Shown: positions 7,132 through 15,545 of the stretch, piece by piece
Numbering within the stretch: position 1 is the stretch's first letter
How the letters are laid out: each line of letters begins with the position of its first letter
NCBI GenBank assembly: GCA_900767375.1
Contig: CAAFYX010000146.1
Coordinates: forward strand, 1 to 17,556
Direction of reading: 5' to 3'
DNA from: Rikenellaceae bacterium
GTDB lineage: Bacteria > Bacteroidota > Bacteroidia > Bacteroidales > UBA932
DNA: 17,556 nucleotides
Translations under genes and position numbers: made by a program
The notes under the pieces: generated by a model
What the model was told of the DNA's origin: nothing
What the model saw: the letters and a program-made list of their open reading frames with translations, nothing else
The model's database searches: none

Positions 7132-7163
7132 TTTGTGAACACGGATAGATCTTCGGAACTTTG
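7132..7163 (+). promoter_or_regulatory. Candidate promoter of the rpn gene
   Basis: TTTG (7132-7135) and GAACTTTG (7156-7163, one mismatch to TAnnTTTG) are 20 bases apart. The predicted start of transcription at about 7170 lies just before the ATG at 7180 and after the GTG at 7135, which decides for the ATG. Confidence 0.5.
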
Positions 7164-7179
7164 TAAAGAAAAAACGCTT

Positions 7180-8118
7180 ATGTGCAGCAATTCAAATGCC
7201 GGTGGGGGCCAGGCTCCGCGCCGTTTCATTGACCTTTCAACGGACATTGGTTTTAAGATCGCCTTTGGTAATCCGGACCATCCGGCACTGGCCAAGGGGC
7301 TTCTGCAGGCTCTGATTCCGGACAGGAAGATTGACAAGCTTGAGTTTCTGAATACTGAAACGCTTCCAGAGGACGTGGATGATAAGAGGATGAACTTCGA
7401 TGTGAGGTGTACGGATGAGAAAGGAGATTCTTTTGTTTGTGAGATGCAGAAGGTGAAGTACGGCTATTTCCCGGACAGGCTGATGGCCTATTCCGGTGAT
7501 CCTCTGAAACGGCTTCTCAAGCGTGGGCAGTCTTATGCTACGATCAAACCTTTGTATATGGTTTGCGTCCTTGACCATTATTTGGATGATGATGTGCTGA
7601 CACTGGTTCGTACTGCGCATGTGACGATGGACGACAATAGAAAAATTTTGTCGGACAAGCTTAATTTTTTATTTTTGCAACTGCCTGCGGCAAAGGGTTT
7701 TGAGGATGGAAATGTGTTTCTGGAGAAGCTGGCGTATTCGATACGTCACATGTCCGGTTTCGAGGAGTTGCCGAAGGAGCTGAGCCGTGACAGGTATTTC
7801 GCCGAGCTGGCGGAAGTGTCTGACAGGGCATTCATCAGGGAAGAGCAACTAAAACTGTACGATTATATGATCAGGGACGAAGTTCAAATCCAGGCGGAGC
7901 GTGACTATGCCGTCGAGATGGCCAGCAAGGCTGCTTTTGCGCAGGGTGCAGCAGAAGGAAAAGCTGAAGGTATCGCTGTAGGTATCGCAGAAGGAAAAGC
8001 AGAAGGTATCGCTGAAGTGGCACGGGCGATGAAGGCTGCGAAAGTCCCTGTGGAGGAAATAGTAAAGTTCACCGGCCTCAGTAAGGAAGCTGTCGCGTCG
8101 CTTGACGTAGGAAAATAA
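7180..8118 (+). CDS. Rpn family PD-(D/E)XK nuclease (recombination-promoting nuclease / putative transposase)
   Basis: The 312-residue protein has the hallmarks of the Rpn/PDDEXK_2 group. The N-terminal segment is FIDLSTDIGFKIAFG (16-30); the nuclease core has D74 (NFDVR) and ExQ at E88-Q90 (CEMQK), followed by a KYGYFPDRLMAYS-like stretch. A long linker leads to a low-complexity C-terminus with AEGKAEGIA repeats (258 on) and a final helical motif VEEIVKFTGLSKEAV. Members nick or cut DNA and in E. coli raise RecA-independent recombination; some are reported as antiphage toxins held in check by a short protein translated from inside the same gene. Internal ATGs exist at 7867 and 7918 that could start such a C-terminal product, but I see no clear promoter for it. 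Codon use (TTT, TTG, GTT) is more AT-rich than that of the neighbours, and the gene lies between direct repeats, both signs of transfer. The ATG is preferred over a GTG at 7135. Confidence 0.9.
   Translation: MCSNSNAGGGQAPRRFIDLSTDIGFKIAFGNPDHPALAKGLLQALIPDRKIDKLEFLNTETLPEDVDDKRMNFDVRCTDEKGDSFVCEMQKVKYGYFPDRLMAYSGDPLKRLLKRGQSYATIKPLYMVCVLDHYLDDDVLTLVRTAHVTMDDNRKILSDKLNFLFLQLPAAKGFEDGNVFLEKLAYSIRHMSGFEELPKELSRDRYFAELAEVSDRAFIREEQLKLYDYMIRDEVQIQAERDYAVEMASKAAFAQGAAEGKAEGIAVGIAEGKAEGIAEVARAMKAAKVPVEEIVKFTGLSKEAVASLDVGK
7951..8013 (+). repeat. In-frame tandem repeat in the rpn C-terminus
   Basis: A 27-base unit at 7951-7977 recurs at 7987-8013 with one base change, a period of 36 bases (12 codons), giving AEGKAEGIA twice. 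Being in frame, slippage would lengthen or shorten the linker by 12 residues without destroying the gene. Such glycine/alanine/glutamate repeats near the C-terminus are typical of the Rpn family. Confidence 0.85.
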
Positions 8119-8124
8119 TCTGTG

Positions 8125-8192
8125 CTTTTCCTGCGTAACCTTCGGGCATTTGGCGAAGGTTAATGGTGTCTATTGTTATGACAGAATAGGAC
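8125..8192. repeat. Right direct repeat flanking the rpn gene (68 bp)
   Basis: This is the second copy of the 6976-7042 repeat, in the same orientation and only 7 bases after the rpn stop codon. It contains AACCTTCG (8137-8144)/CGAAGGTT (8154-8161) and the tail TGTCTATTGTTATG-A-C-AGAATAGGAC. The hairpin arms are conserved while the inner GGG/CCC pairing of the left copy is lost here. The 141 bases from 8193 to the clpB stop show no gene; they hold a GTACATGTAC palindrome (8281-8290) and a CCTGAC/GTCAGG stem (8311-8330). Confidence 0.85.
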
Positions 8193-8333
8193 GGACAAGG
8201 CTTGTGGTCCATAGGTGGTTCTTTCATCAAGGCATCAGTCGCTGCATCGTTTTCGTATGCATAAGGCTCTGGAGCCTGATGTACATGTACTTCATCTTCA
8301 CTGACTTCCTCCTGACAGGTTACAGTCAGGAAA

Positions 8334-10388
<2,055 letters not shown>

Positions 10389-10392
10389 AATT

Positions 10393-10400
10393 CAAATATA
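10393..10400 (-). promoter_or_regulatory. Possible -7 element immediately ahead of clpB
   Basis: TATATTTG on the minus strand is a perfect TAnnTTTG, but it ends only four bases before the ATG at 10388. If used, transcription would start at or next to the start codon, giving a nearly leaderless mRNA. No -33 TTTG is seen at the usual 19-21 bases, so the match may be chance in an AT-rich stretch. Confidence 0.3.
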
Positions 10401-10408
10401 TAATAACC

Positions 10409-10443
10409 AAAAACGTCCGTCCCGTTCGGGGACAGACGTTTTT
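10409..10443 (-). terminator. Terminator closing the secG operon
   Basis: AAAAACGTC (10409-10417) pairs with GACGTTTTT (10435-10443). After one mismatch GTCCC (10419-10423) pairs with GGGAC (10429-10433) around a 5-base loop. The A/T ends give a U-rich tail on either strand. It lies between secG and clpB, so clpB is expected to need its own promoter. Confidence 0.75.
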
Positions 10444-10505
10444 CGTCAAAATATATTCCATCGGCCTCAGACTGACAATCTGTCAGCCCGGCTCCGGAGG
10501 ATAAA

Positions 10506-10853
10506 CTACTCGGCTGATTCCTGTGCAGGAGCCTCCATCTCTACAGGAGCTGAAGGGAACTCAGGCTGTGACTGGGTGGCTGTGTTCTCGATTTTGTTGG
10601 TCACGTCCATGTCGGCGCCGTTTGTGCCGGTGGTGAAGGAAGTGATGACGGAAACCACGAGGACGAATGCTACAAGCCCCCAGGTGACTTTCTCGAGGAT
10701 GTCGGCGGTCTGTCTTACACCGAATGTCTGGTTTCCAGCTACGAAATTGCTGGCAAGACCGTCTCCCTTACCGTTCTGAAGCAGTACTACGATGACGAGA
10801 AGTACGGCGGCGATGACGATGAGTACGGTCAGGATTGTGAATAAAGCGTTCAT
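10506..10853 (-). CDS. secG: Preprotein translocase subunit SecG
   Basis: SecG is the small accessory membrane subunit of the SecYEG channel. The 115-residue product shows a first membrane helix (about 3-26), the conserved cytoplasmic loop LLQNGKGDGLASNF (24-37) and a second helix (about 57-77). A longer acidic, proline- and glutamate-rich tail (80-115) is often seen in Bacteroidota SecG. It is the last gene of the sigma-54 activator-lptE-TPR-secG group, 11 bases after the TPR gene, and is followed by a terminator. Confidence 0.95.
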   Translation of the reverse strand: MNALFTILTVLIVIAAVLLVIVVLLQNGKGDGLASNFVAGNQTFGVRQTADILEKVTWGLVAFVLVVSVITSFTTGTNGADMDVTNKIENTATQSQPEFPSAPVEMEAPAQESAE

Positions 10854-10864
10854 ATTTTCTGTAT

Positions 10865-11476
10865 TTAATTATCAATAAACTGATTCAATTTTTCAATAAG
10901 GGCTGCAAAGTAAGCATTTTTTTCTGGATATCGCAAAATAAGTTTTGAATAAATGTACTTTGCCTGCTCATAATACCCTTGCTCGACATAAATCATGGCG
11001 AGAGTTTCAGTGCAGAACTCATCGAGCACGCTCTCTCCTTGGGCGGCCGGGCGCTCCTCGCTTCTGACCTTGGAGGCGAAGGATGCGAAAATGCCGTCTT
11101 CGGCCTTGCGCACCGAGTCATAGTCGTCCTGGGAGAAGAAGTCCCCGCCTACGGCCCTGACCTTCCTTGCCTGTGGGGCGGCCTCCACGCTCTTCTCCAC
11201 ATCCTTTCCTGAGGTGTAGGCATCCAGGAGACTGTCCAGGTCCTTGTCGGAGCAGTCCACCTGCTTCCCGGAGCGGACAATCTCGAAAACGGACTTCCTG
11301 GAGCCGAGGTAAAGTGCATTGGAGGCGTAGTCGCTCTCGCTCCATCCCTGGCCTCCTATGCGTGACATTCTCAGGCACAGCTCCTTGCGTGCCGCTCCGA
11401 ACCATGGATAAAGGTTCACTACACCGGCCAGTTCGTCGATGGAAAGCTTCTTTATGTCGATGTATCCGTCTACCAT
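10865..11476 (-). CDS. Cytoplasmic TPR-containing protein of unknown function
   Basis: This is a 203-residue protein starting at the ATG at 11476, which overlaps the end of lptE by seven bases (ATGGTAG), indicating translational coupling. The longer frame to 11533 lies wholly inside lptE. The N-terminus (DIKKLSIDELAGVVNLYPWFGAAR) has no signal peptide or membrane helix. A linker rich in charged residues follows, and the C-terminus carries a recognisable TPR unit (about 155-195: LAMIYVEQGYYEQAKYIYSK then LRYPEK). TPR units bind peptides or proteins. The conserved position between lptE and secG suggests a link to envelope biogenesis, but no function is established from the sequence. Confidence 0.85.
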   Translation of the reverse strand: MVDGYIDIKKLSIDELAGVVNLYPWFGAARKELCLRMSRIGGQGWSESDYASNALYLGSRKSVFEIVRSGKQVDCSDKDLDSLLDAYTSGKDVEKSVEAAPQARKVRAVGGDFFSQDDYDSVRKAEDGIFASFASKVRSEERPAAQGESVLDEFCTETLAMIYVEQGYYEQAKYIYSKLILRYPEKNAYFAALIEKLNQFIDN

Positions 11477-11994
11477 TGGGCAACAGTGGCGTTGAAGATA
11501 TCTTCTATCAGTTTGTCCACGATCTCTGCGCACAGAGTGGACTCCACTGATTCCAGGGAGTTCGTGGAGTCGTATTCAGAGTAAGCGGAGAAATTCTGCT
11601 CCAGGTCGTCCTCGGGGTATTTCCTGTTTGTGAAGGTGATCTTCACCGTGACGGTGAGCTTGTTTCGTGCTGCGACTTCGTCGGCGGTCACGGCGGCGGT
11701 GGATACGTCGTATCCCGTGACCGCGCCGGTGATCTCCAGGTCTCCGTCCATCTCCACCTGCTCGAGCCGCGTCATCTTCCTGAACTGGGTTTTGAGGGCC
11801 TCGGTGAGGTCATTGCTCAGTGAAGGGTTCACTTTCAGCGCAGTGTATTCGAAGTAGTTTATGGTGATGGTGTTCACATCCGGCTGGATGGATGTCCCGG
11901 AGAAGGAGTATATGCCGCACGAGGCTGCCAGCATGGCCGTGATGGCCAGGGTGGCGAGTCTGGATGCTATGGTGTGCATTGGTCCTTTCATCAT
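11470..11994 (-). CDS. lptE: LptE-like outer-membrane lipoprotein for LPS assembly
   Basis: The 174-residue product has a signal peptide ending in a lipobox, LAASC, with the acylated cysteine at C26. The segment GIYSFSGTS right after the cysteine and NTITINYFEYTA are characteristic of the Bacteroidota LptE family (LptE sits inside the LptD barrel and helps insert lipopolysaccharide). Its start codon overlaps the stop of the preceding sigma-54 activator gene (ATGA at 11991-11994), and its end overlaps the TPR gene. A second ATG directly follows the first, so the exact start could be one codon later. Confidence 0.88.
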   Translation of the reverse strand: MMKGPMHTIASRLATLAITAMLAASCGIYSFSGTSIQPDVNTITINYFEYTALKVNPSLSNDLTEALKTQFRKMTRLEQVEMDGDLEITGAVTGYDVSTAAVTADEVAARNKLTVTVKITFTNRKYPEDDLEQNFSAYSEYDSTNSLESVESTLCAEIVDKLIEDIFNATVAQW

Positions 11995-13199
11995 TTTTCG
12001 CTGGTTTCCTTTGAGAGTCTGCGGTATAGGGTGCGCTCCGAGATGCCGAGCTCGGCGGCGGCCAGCTTGCGGTTCCCGTTGTGCCTTTCAAGGGCTTTCC
12101 TGATCAGGTCCTCGCTGACCTTCTGGAGCGAGAGGTCCACTGCGGGGGCGGGGGCGCTGGCCTGGATCTCGGAGTCCTGCCATTCGGCCTCGAGGGCGTC
12201 GGGCTCGGACTGCATGGTCCTGTCCTCCGGGGTAGGGAGGCTTCTGGCCGGTTCCTGGATGGTCCCGTAGACCGTGGCCTTGAGGGCGTTCACTTCCTGG
12301 CGCAGGTCGAGGATGGCCTTGAAGAGCATCTTCTTCTCGTCCTCGGAGAAGCTTTCGCCACGGACTCCGGAGACGGCCGGCAGGACGGTTTCAGGCTCCG
12401 CAGGCAGGTATTTCAGAAGCGTAGGCGCATCGATTTCGAGCCGCTCCGCTCCCGGGGTGAGCTTGACCGACTCGAGGGCGGATACGGTCTCCGCGACATT
12501 CTTCAGCTGGCGGATATTGCCCGGCCAGCGGTAGTTCCTCAGAGCTATGATGGCGTCATGGGTGAGGGATATCTTACATACGCGGTATTTGTCGGAGAAG
12601 TCGGAGGTGAACTTGCGGAACAGCAGGTAGATGTCATCCTTCCTGTCGCGGAGGCTCGGGATGCTTATCTGTATGGCGTTCAGCCTGTAGTAGAGGTCCT
12701 CGCGGAACTTTCCCTGGCTGACGGCATACATCAGGTTCACGTTTGTGGCGGCGACCACGCGTACATCGGTCTTCTCCACCTTGGAGGAGCCGACCTTTAT
12801 ATATTCACCGTTCTGGAGTACGCGGAGCAGCATCACCTGGGTGCTGAGAGGCAGCTCGCCGACCTCGTCGAGGAAGAGCGTGCCGCCGTTGGCCTCTTCG
12901 AAATAGCCTTTCCTGGTTTCGGTGGCGCCGGTGAAGGCACCCTTTTCATGGCCGAAGAGCTCGGAGTTTATGGTGCCCTCAGGGATGCCGCCGCAGTTTA
13001 CGGCGAAGTATTTGCCGTTCTTGCGCAGGCTGTTCTGGTGTATGATCCTGGGGATGTTCTCCTTTCCCACGCCGCTCTCTCCTGTGATGAGGACCGTGAG
13101 GTCGGTGGGCGCCACGGCCACGGCGGTCTCGATGGCCCTGTTGAGTGCGGGGTCGTTTCCGATGATGTCGTAGCGGTTCTTTATGCTCTGTAGTTCCAT
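11991..13199 (-). CDS. Sigma-54 activator (AAA+ and Fis-type HTH), without a sensory domain
   Basis: This is a 402-residue bacterial enhancer-binding protein that remodels sigma-54 RNA polymerase using ATP. The AAA+ domain begins almost at the first residue: Walker A GESGVGKE (40-47), the sigma-54-contacting GAFTGA loop (87-92), Walker B GTLFLDE (106-112) and the arginine-finger region FREDLYYRLNA (165-175). A long variable linker (about 250-355) leads to a Fis-type DNA-binding helix-turn-helix (about 362-397, NRKLAAAELGISERTLYRRL). No receiver, GAF or PAS domain precedes the AAA+ core, so activity must be controlled by abundance or by a partner protein, as with PspF. As first gene of an envelope operon it may govern envelope genes; I cannot identify a -24/-12 target site here. 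A -7 element lies at 13220-13227. Confidence 0.93.
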   Translation of the reverse strand: MELQSIKNRYDIIGNDPALNRAIETAVAVAPTDLTVLITGESGVGKENIPRIIHQNSLRKNGKYFAVNCGGIPEGTINSELFGHEKGAFTGATETRKGYFEEANGGTLFLDEVGELPLSTQVMLLRVLQNGEYIKVGSSKVEKTDVRVVAATNVNLMYAVSQGKFREDLYYRLNAIQISIPSLRDRKDDIYLLFRKFTSDFSDKYRVCKISLTHDAIIALRNYRWPGNIRQLKNVAETVSALESVKLTPGAERLEIDAPTLLKYLPAEPETVLPAVSGVRGESFSEDEKKMLFKAILDLRQEVNALKATVYGTIQEPARSLPTPEDRTMQSEPDALEAEWQDSEIQASAPAPAVDLSLQKVSEDLIRKALERHNGNRKLAAAELGISERTLYRRLSKETSEK

Positions 13200-13219
13200 T
13201 TATTCTGTTTAGGGAGAGG

Positions 13220-13227
13220 CAAAGTTA
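13220..13227 (-). promoter_or_regulatory. -7 element of the sigma-54 activator operon
   Basis: TAACTTTG on the minus strand is a perfect TAnnTTTG, 20 bases ahead of the ATG at 13199. A matching -33 is not obvious. It shows that this operon is transcribed by the housekeeping sigma factor. Confidence 0.5.
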
Positions 13228-13280
13228 CGAAATCGCTTGAAATATAGTATCTGATAGATGAAAAAAAACAAATAATTGGT

Positions 13281-13288
13281 TATCTTTG
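13281..13288 (+). promoter_or_regulatory. -7 element of the OmpA/TPR lipoprotein gene
   Basis: TATCTTTG is a perfect TAnnTTTG, giving a leader of about 40 bases to the ATG at 13335. No convincing -33 TTTG is seen, but an A-rich run (13260-13270) lies upstream, which may act as an UP-like element for strong transcription. Confidence 0.55.
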
Positions 13289-13334
13289 CAGTGTATATGC
13301 CCAGACGGGAACAAATAAACAAACCATATTAATT

Positions 13335-14978
13335 ATGAAGAAAGGTCTTAAATTCCTTGCAGCAGTGGTTCTTGGAATCGCTTCTGTAGCATGTTCTTCC
13401 CCTGAAAAGATGGCAGAACTTGCAGAGAGCGTGGTTGTAAAGTGCAACCCTGCAGTCCTTGAGTGCGTGGCAGGCAACATCGATGCTACCCTCAACGTAA
13501 CTTATCCAGAGAAATATTTCCACCCGAAGGCTATCCTCGAGGTTACTCCGGTTCTCGTATATGAAGGCGGCGAGCAGGCTATGGCTCCGTTCATGTACCA
13601 GGGCGAGAAGGTTCAGGATAACTATAAGGTATGTCCTGCTGATGGCGGCACCGTGACCGAGAAGGTTCACTTCACCTATGTTCCTGGTATGGAGAAAGCA
13701 TACCTCGAGCTCCGTGGTGTCGTATCATGGAAGAAGAAGAGCGCCAACATCCCTTCAAAGAAGGTCGCTGACGGTGTGAACACCACTTACATGCTCGTAA
13801 AGCAGAGCGGTGACTACTCCTACAAGGCTGACGCTTACATGGACATCATCCCTCAGACCGCTGAAGGCCAGATCCTCTACACCATCAACTCCGCCGACGT
13901 TCGCGGCAAGGAGCTCAAGGGCCAGTCAGTGAAGGACTTCCAGGCTGCTCTCGACGAGATCAACGCCAACGAGCGCAAGACCCTCAAGAGCACTGAGGTC
14001 GTAGCTTACGCTTCACCTGACGGTGGTCAGGAGCGCAATGCGAAGCTTTCCGACAAGCGCGCCAACAGCGCTGAGAAGGCTTGGAACAAGATCGTCAAGG
14101 GCCACGAGGCTGCTGAACCTGAAGTTAAGTCCATCGGTCAGGACTGGGAGGGCTTCCAGGAGCTCGTTTCCGAGTCCAACATCCAGGACAAGGACCTCAT
14201 TCTCCGCGTCCTCTCAATGTACAGCGACCCTGCAGTCCGCGAGAGCGAGATCAAGAACATGTCCGAAATCTTCACAGAGCTCAAGGGTGAGGTTCTTCCT
14301 GAACTCCGCCGTGCACGCTTCATCGCCAATGTCGAGTACCAGAACTACACTGCTGACGAGCTCAAGAAACTCGTTGACGAGAATATCGACGTCCTCGATG
14401 AGGAGGCTCTCCTCCGCGTCGCTTCCCTCGTCGATGCCGAGAAGAAGGTTGACATCTACAAGAAGGCCATCAGCAAGTTCGGCAGCGACCGCGCTCAGTA
14501 CAACCTCGCAGCCGCTTACCTCGACCTCGACAAGAACGACCTCGCAGCAGCAGCCCTCAAGAACGTGAAGGCCAACGACTCTGACGTCCAGAACCTCAAG
14601 GGTGTCATCGCTCTCCGCAATGGTGACCTCGCAGCAGCCGCTTCAGCATTCGCAGCAGCAGGCAACGCTGACGCCAATGCAAACATGGGTGTCGTCGACA
14701 TCCTCAACGGCAACTACGACAGCGCAGCCAAGAAGCTCGCTGACGTCAAGGGATGCCCTCACAACAAGGTTCTTGCTTACATCCTCACCGGCCAGCTCGA
14801 CAAGGCTGAGGCTGCAGCTACCTGCAAGGACGCTTGCGTCAAGTACATGAAGGCCATCATCGCTGCCCGCCAGGGCAAGGCTGATGACGCCAAGGCATTC
14901 ATCGAGGAGGCTTCAAAGAACGCTGACCTCGCTGCCCGCGCAGCAAAGGACATCGAGTTTGCAGGTCTTGCCCGCTAA
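13335..14978 (+). CDS. Lipoprotein with OmpA-like domain and C-terminal TPR-like repeats
   Basis: The 547-residue protein starts with a signal peptide and lipobox (IASVAC, acylated C20), so it is probably anchored in the outer membrane facing the periplasm. Residues 30-165 form a beta-rich N-terminal domain with conserved-looking LEVTPVLVYEGG. Residues about 175-335 look like an OmpA-type peptidoglycan-binding domain: ILYTINSADVR at the start, then EVVAYASPDGGQERNAKLSDKRA, where the D and R are the residues that normally hold diaminopimelate. Residues about 365-547 are alanine-rich helical repeats of TPR type. Codon use is strongly restricted (GAG, AAG, CTC, GAC), implying heavy expression, and a strong terminator follows. 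A structural role tying outer membrane to peptidoglycan is an inference. No gene name is recognised. Confidence 0.85.
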   Translation: MKKGLKFLAAVVLGIASVACSSPEKMAELAESVVVKCNPAVLECVAGNIDATLNVTYPEKYFHPKAILEVTPVLVYEGGEQAMAPFMYQGEKVQDNYKVCPADGGTVTEKVHFTYVPGMEKAYLELRGVVSWKKKSANIPSKKVADGVNTTYMLVKQSGDYSYKADAYMDIIPQTAEGQILYTINSADVRGKELKGQSVKDFQAALDEINANERKTLKSTEVVAYASPDGGQERNAKLSDKRANSAEKAWNKIVKGHEAAEPEVKSIGQDWEGFQELVSESNIQDKDLILRVLSMYSDPAVRESEIKNMSEIFTELKGEVLPELRRARFIANVEYQNYTADELKKLVDENIDVLDEEALLRVASLVDAEKKVDIYKKAISKFGSDRAQYNLAAAYLDLDKNDLAAAALKNVKANDSDVQNLKGVIALRNGDLAAAASAFAAAGNADANANMGVVDILNGNYDSAAKKLADVKGCPHNKVLAYILTGQLDKAEAAATCKDACVKYMKAIIAARQGKADDAKAFIEEASKNADLAARAAKDIEFAGLAR

Positions 14979-15000
14979 TTCGGTTGATTATTAGTGAAAT

Positions 15001-15037
15001 AGTGACGGCGGAGGCATCCCTTCCGCCGTCACTTTTT
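15001..15037 (+). terminator. Rho-independent terminator after the lipoprotein gene
   Basis: AGTGACGGCGGA (15001-15012) pairs perfectly with TCCGCCGTCACT (15022-15033) around a 9-base loop, followed by TTTT. It lies 22 bases after the stop codon and separates this gene from the ribosomal operon. Confidence 0.92.
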
Positions 15038-15046
15038 GTTGATAAC

Positions 15047-15078
15047 TTTGTTAATTCGGAAAATTCTTGCTACATTTG
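15047..15078 (+). promoter_or_regulatory. Promoter of the rpsL-rpsG-fusA operon
   Basis: TTTG (15047-15050), 20 bases, then TACATTTG (15071-15078): both elements match the Bacteroidota consensus perfectly, the best promoter in the window. Initiation near 15085 leaves a leader of about 45 bases. It starts only ten bases after the preceding terminator. Confidence 0.85.
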
Positions 15079-15082
15079 CAGT

Positions 15083-15097
15083 CCCCAAAAAACGGGG
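15083..15097 (+). promoter_or_regulatory. Short stem-loop at the 5' end of the rpsL leader
   Basis: CCCC (15083-15086) can pair with GGGG (15094-15097) around a 7-base loop, at or just after the predicted transcription start. It could protect the mRNA 5' end or be incidental; it is too small to be a known ribosomal-protein binding site. Confidence 0.3.
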
Positions 15098-15129
15098 AAA
15101 ATACATAAATTAAAGATTTACAATCATTT

Positions 15130-15513
15130 ATGCCAACAATTCAACAATTAGTTCGCAAAGGACGCGAGGTTATCGAGGTTAAGTCGAAATCCCGTGCGTT
15201 GGATGCTTGCCCTCAGAAGAGGGGCGTATGCCTGCGTGTGTACACAACCACACCTAAAAAACCTAACTCAGCTATGCGTAAGGTTGCACGTGTACGTCTT
15301 TCAAACTCTAAAGAGGTCAATGCTTACATCCCAGGCGAGGGCCACAACCTTCAGGAGCACTCAATCGTGCTTGTACGTGGAGGCCGTGTAAAGGACCTTC
15401 CTGGTGTACGTTACCACATCCTTAGAGGAGCTTTGGATACCGCTGGTGTAGAAGGCAGGACTCAGTCCCGCTCACTCTACGGAGCCAAGAGGCCAAAGAA
15501 ATCTAAGAAGTAA
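15130..15513 (+). CDS. rpsL: 30S ribosomal protein S12
   Basis: This 127-residue protein sits at the decoding centre of the small subunit. It is complete, from MPTIQQLVRKGR to the basic end RPKKSKK. The two loops where streptomycin-resistance changes arise carry the normal sensitive-type lysines: TPKKPNS (equivalent to E. coli K43) and GGRVKDLPGV (K88). It is first in the operon with rpsG and fusA, directly behind a strong promoter, with an AT-rich leader and no obvious Shine-Dalgarno sequence, as usual for this phylum. Confidence 0.98.
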   Translation: MPTIQQLVRKGREVIEVKSKSRALDACPQKRGVCLRVYTTTPKKPNSAMRKVARVRLSNSKEVNAYIPGEGHNLQEHSIVLVRGGRVKDLPGVRYHILRGALDTAGVEGRTQSRSLYGAKRPKKSKK

Positions 15514-15545
15514 TTTTTAATTTTTTCACCTTAATTTTTTTCAAA

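Noticed and set aside
7135..7179. GTG at 7135 as the rpn start
   Set aside because: It overlaps the -33 element of the predicted promoter and adds 15 residues before the conserved part; the ATG at 7180 fits better.
6936..8192. CRISPR array or insertion-sequence ends
   Set aside because: There are only three irregularly spaced hairpins with no uniform spacers, and no DDE-type transposase or terminal inverted repeats bounding the gene; the flanking repeats are direct, not inverted.
8311..8330. CCTGAC/GTCAGG stem as the clpB terminator
   Set aside because: The stem is only six base pairs and no U-rich run follows on the minus strand.
12081..13193. Open frame of 370 codons on the plus strand opposite the sigma-54 activator
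   Set aside because: It is fully antisense to a well-conserved gene; the composition is typical of a shadow frame and there is no promoter or motif.
13276..13290. Possible sigma-54 (-24/-12) promoter, TTGG...TTTGCA, ahead of the lipoprotein gene
   Set aside because: The distance between the TGG and TTGC elements is two bases too short, and the same bases form a perfect TAnnTTTG element, which explains them better.
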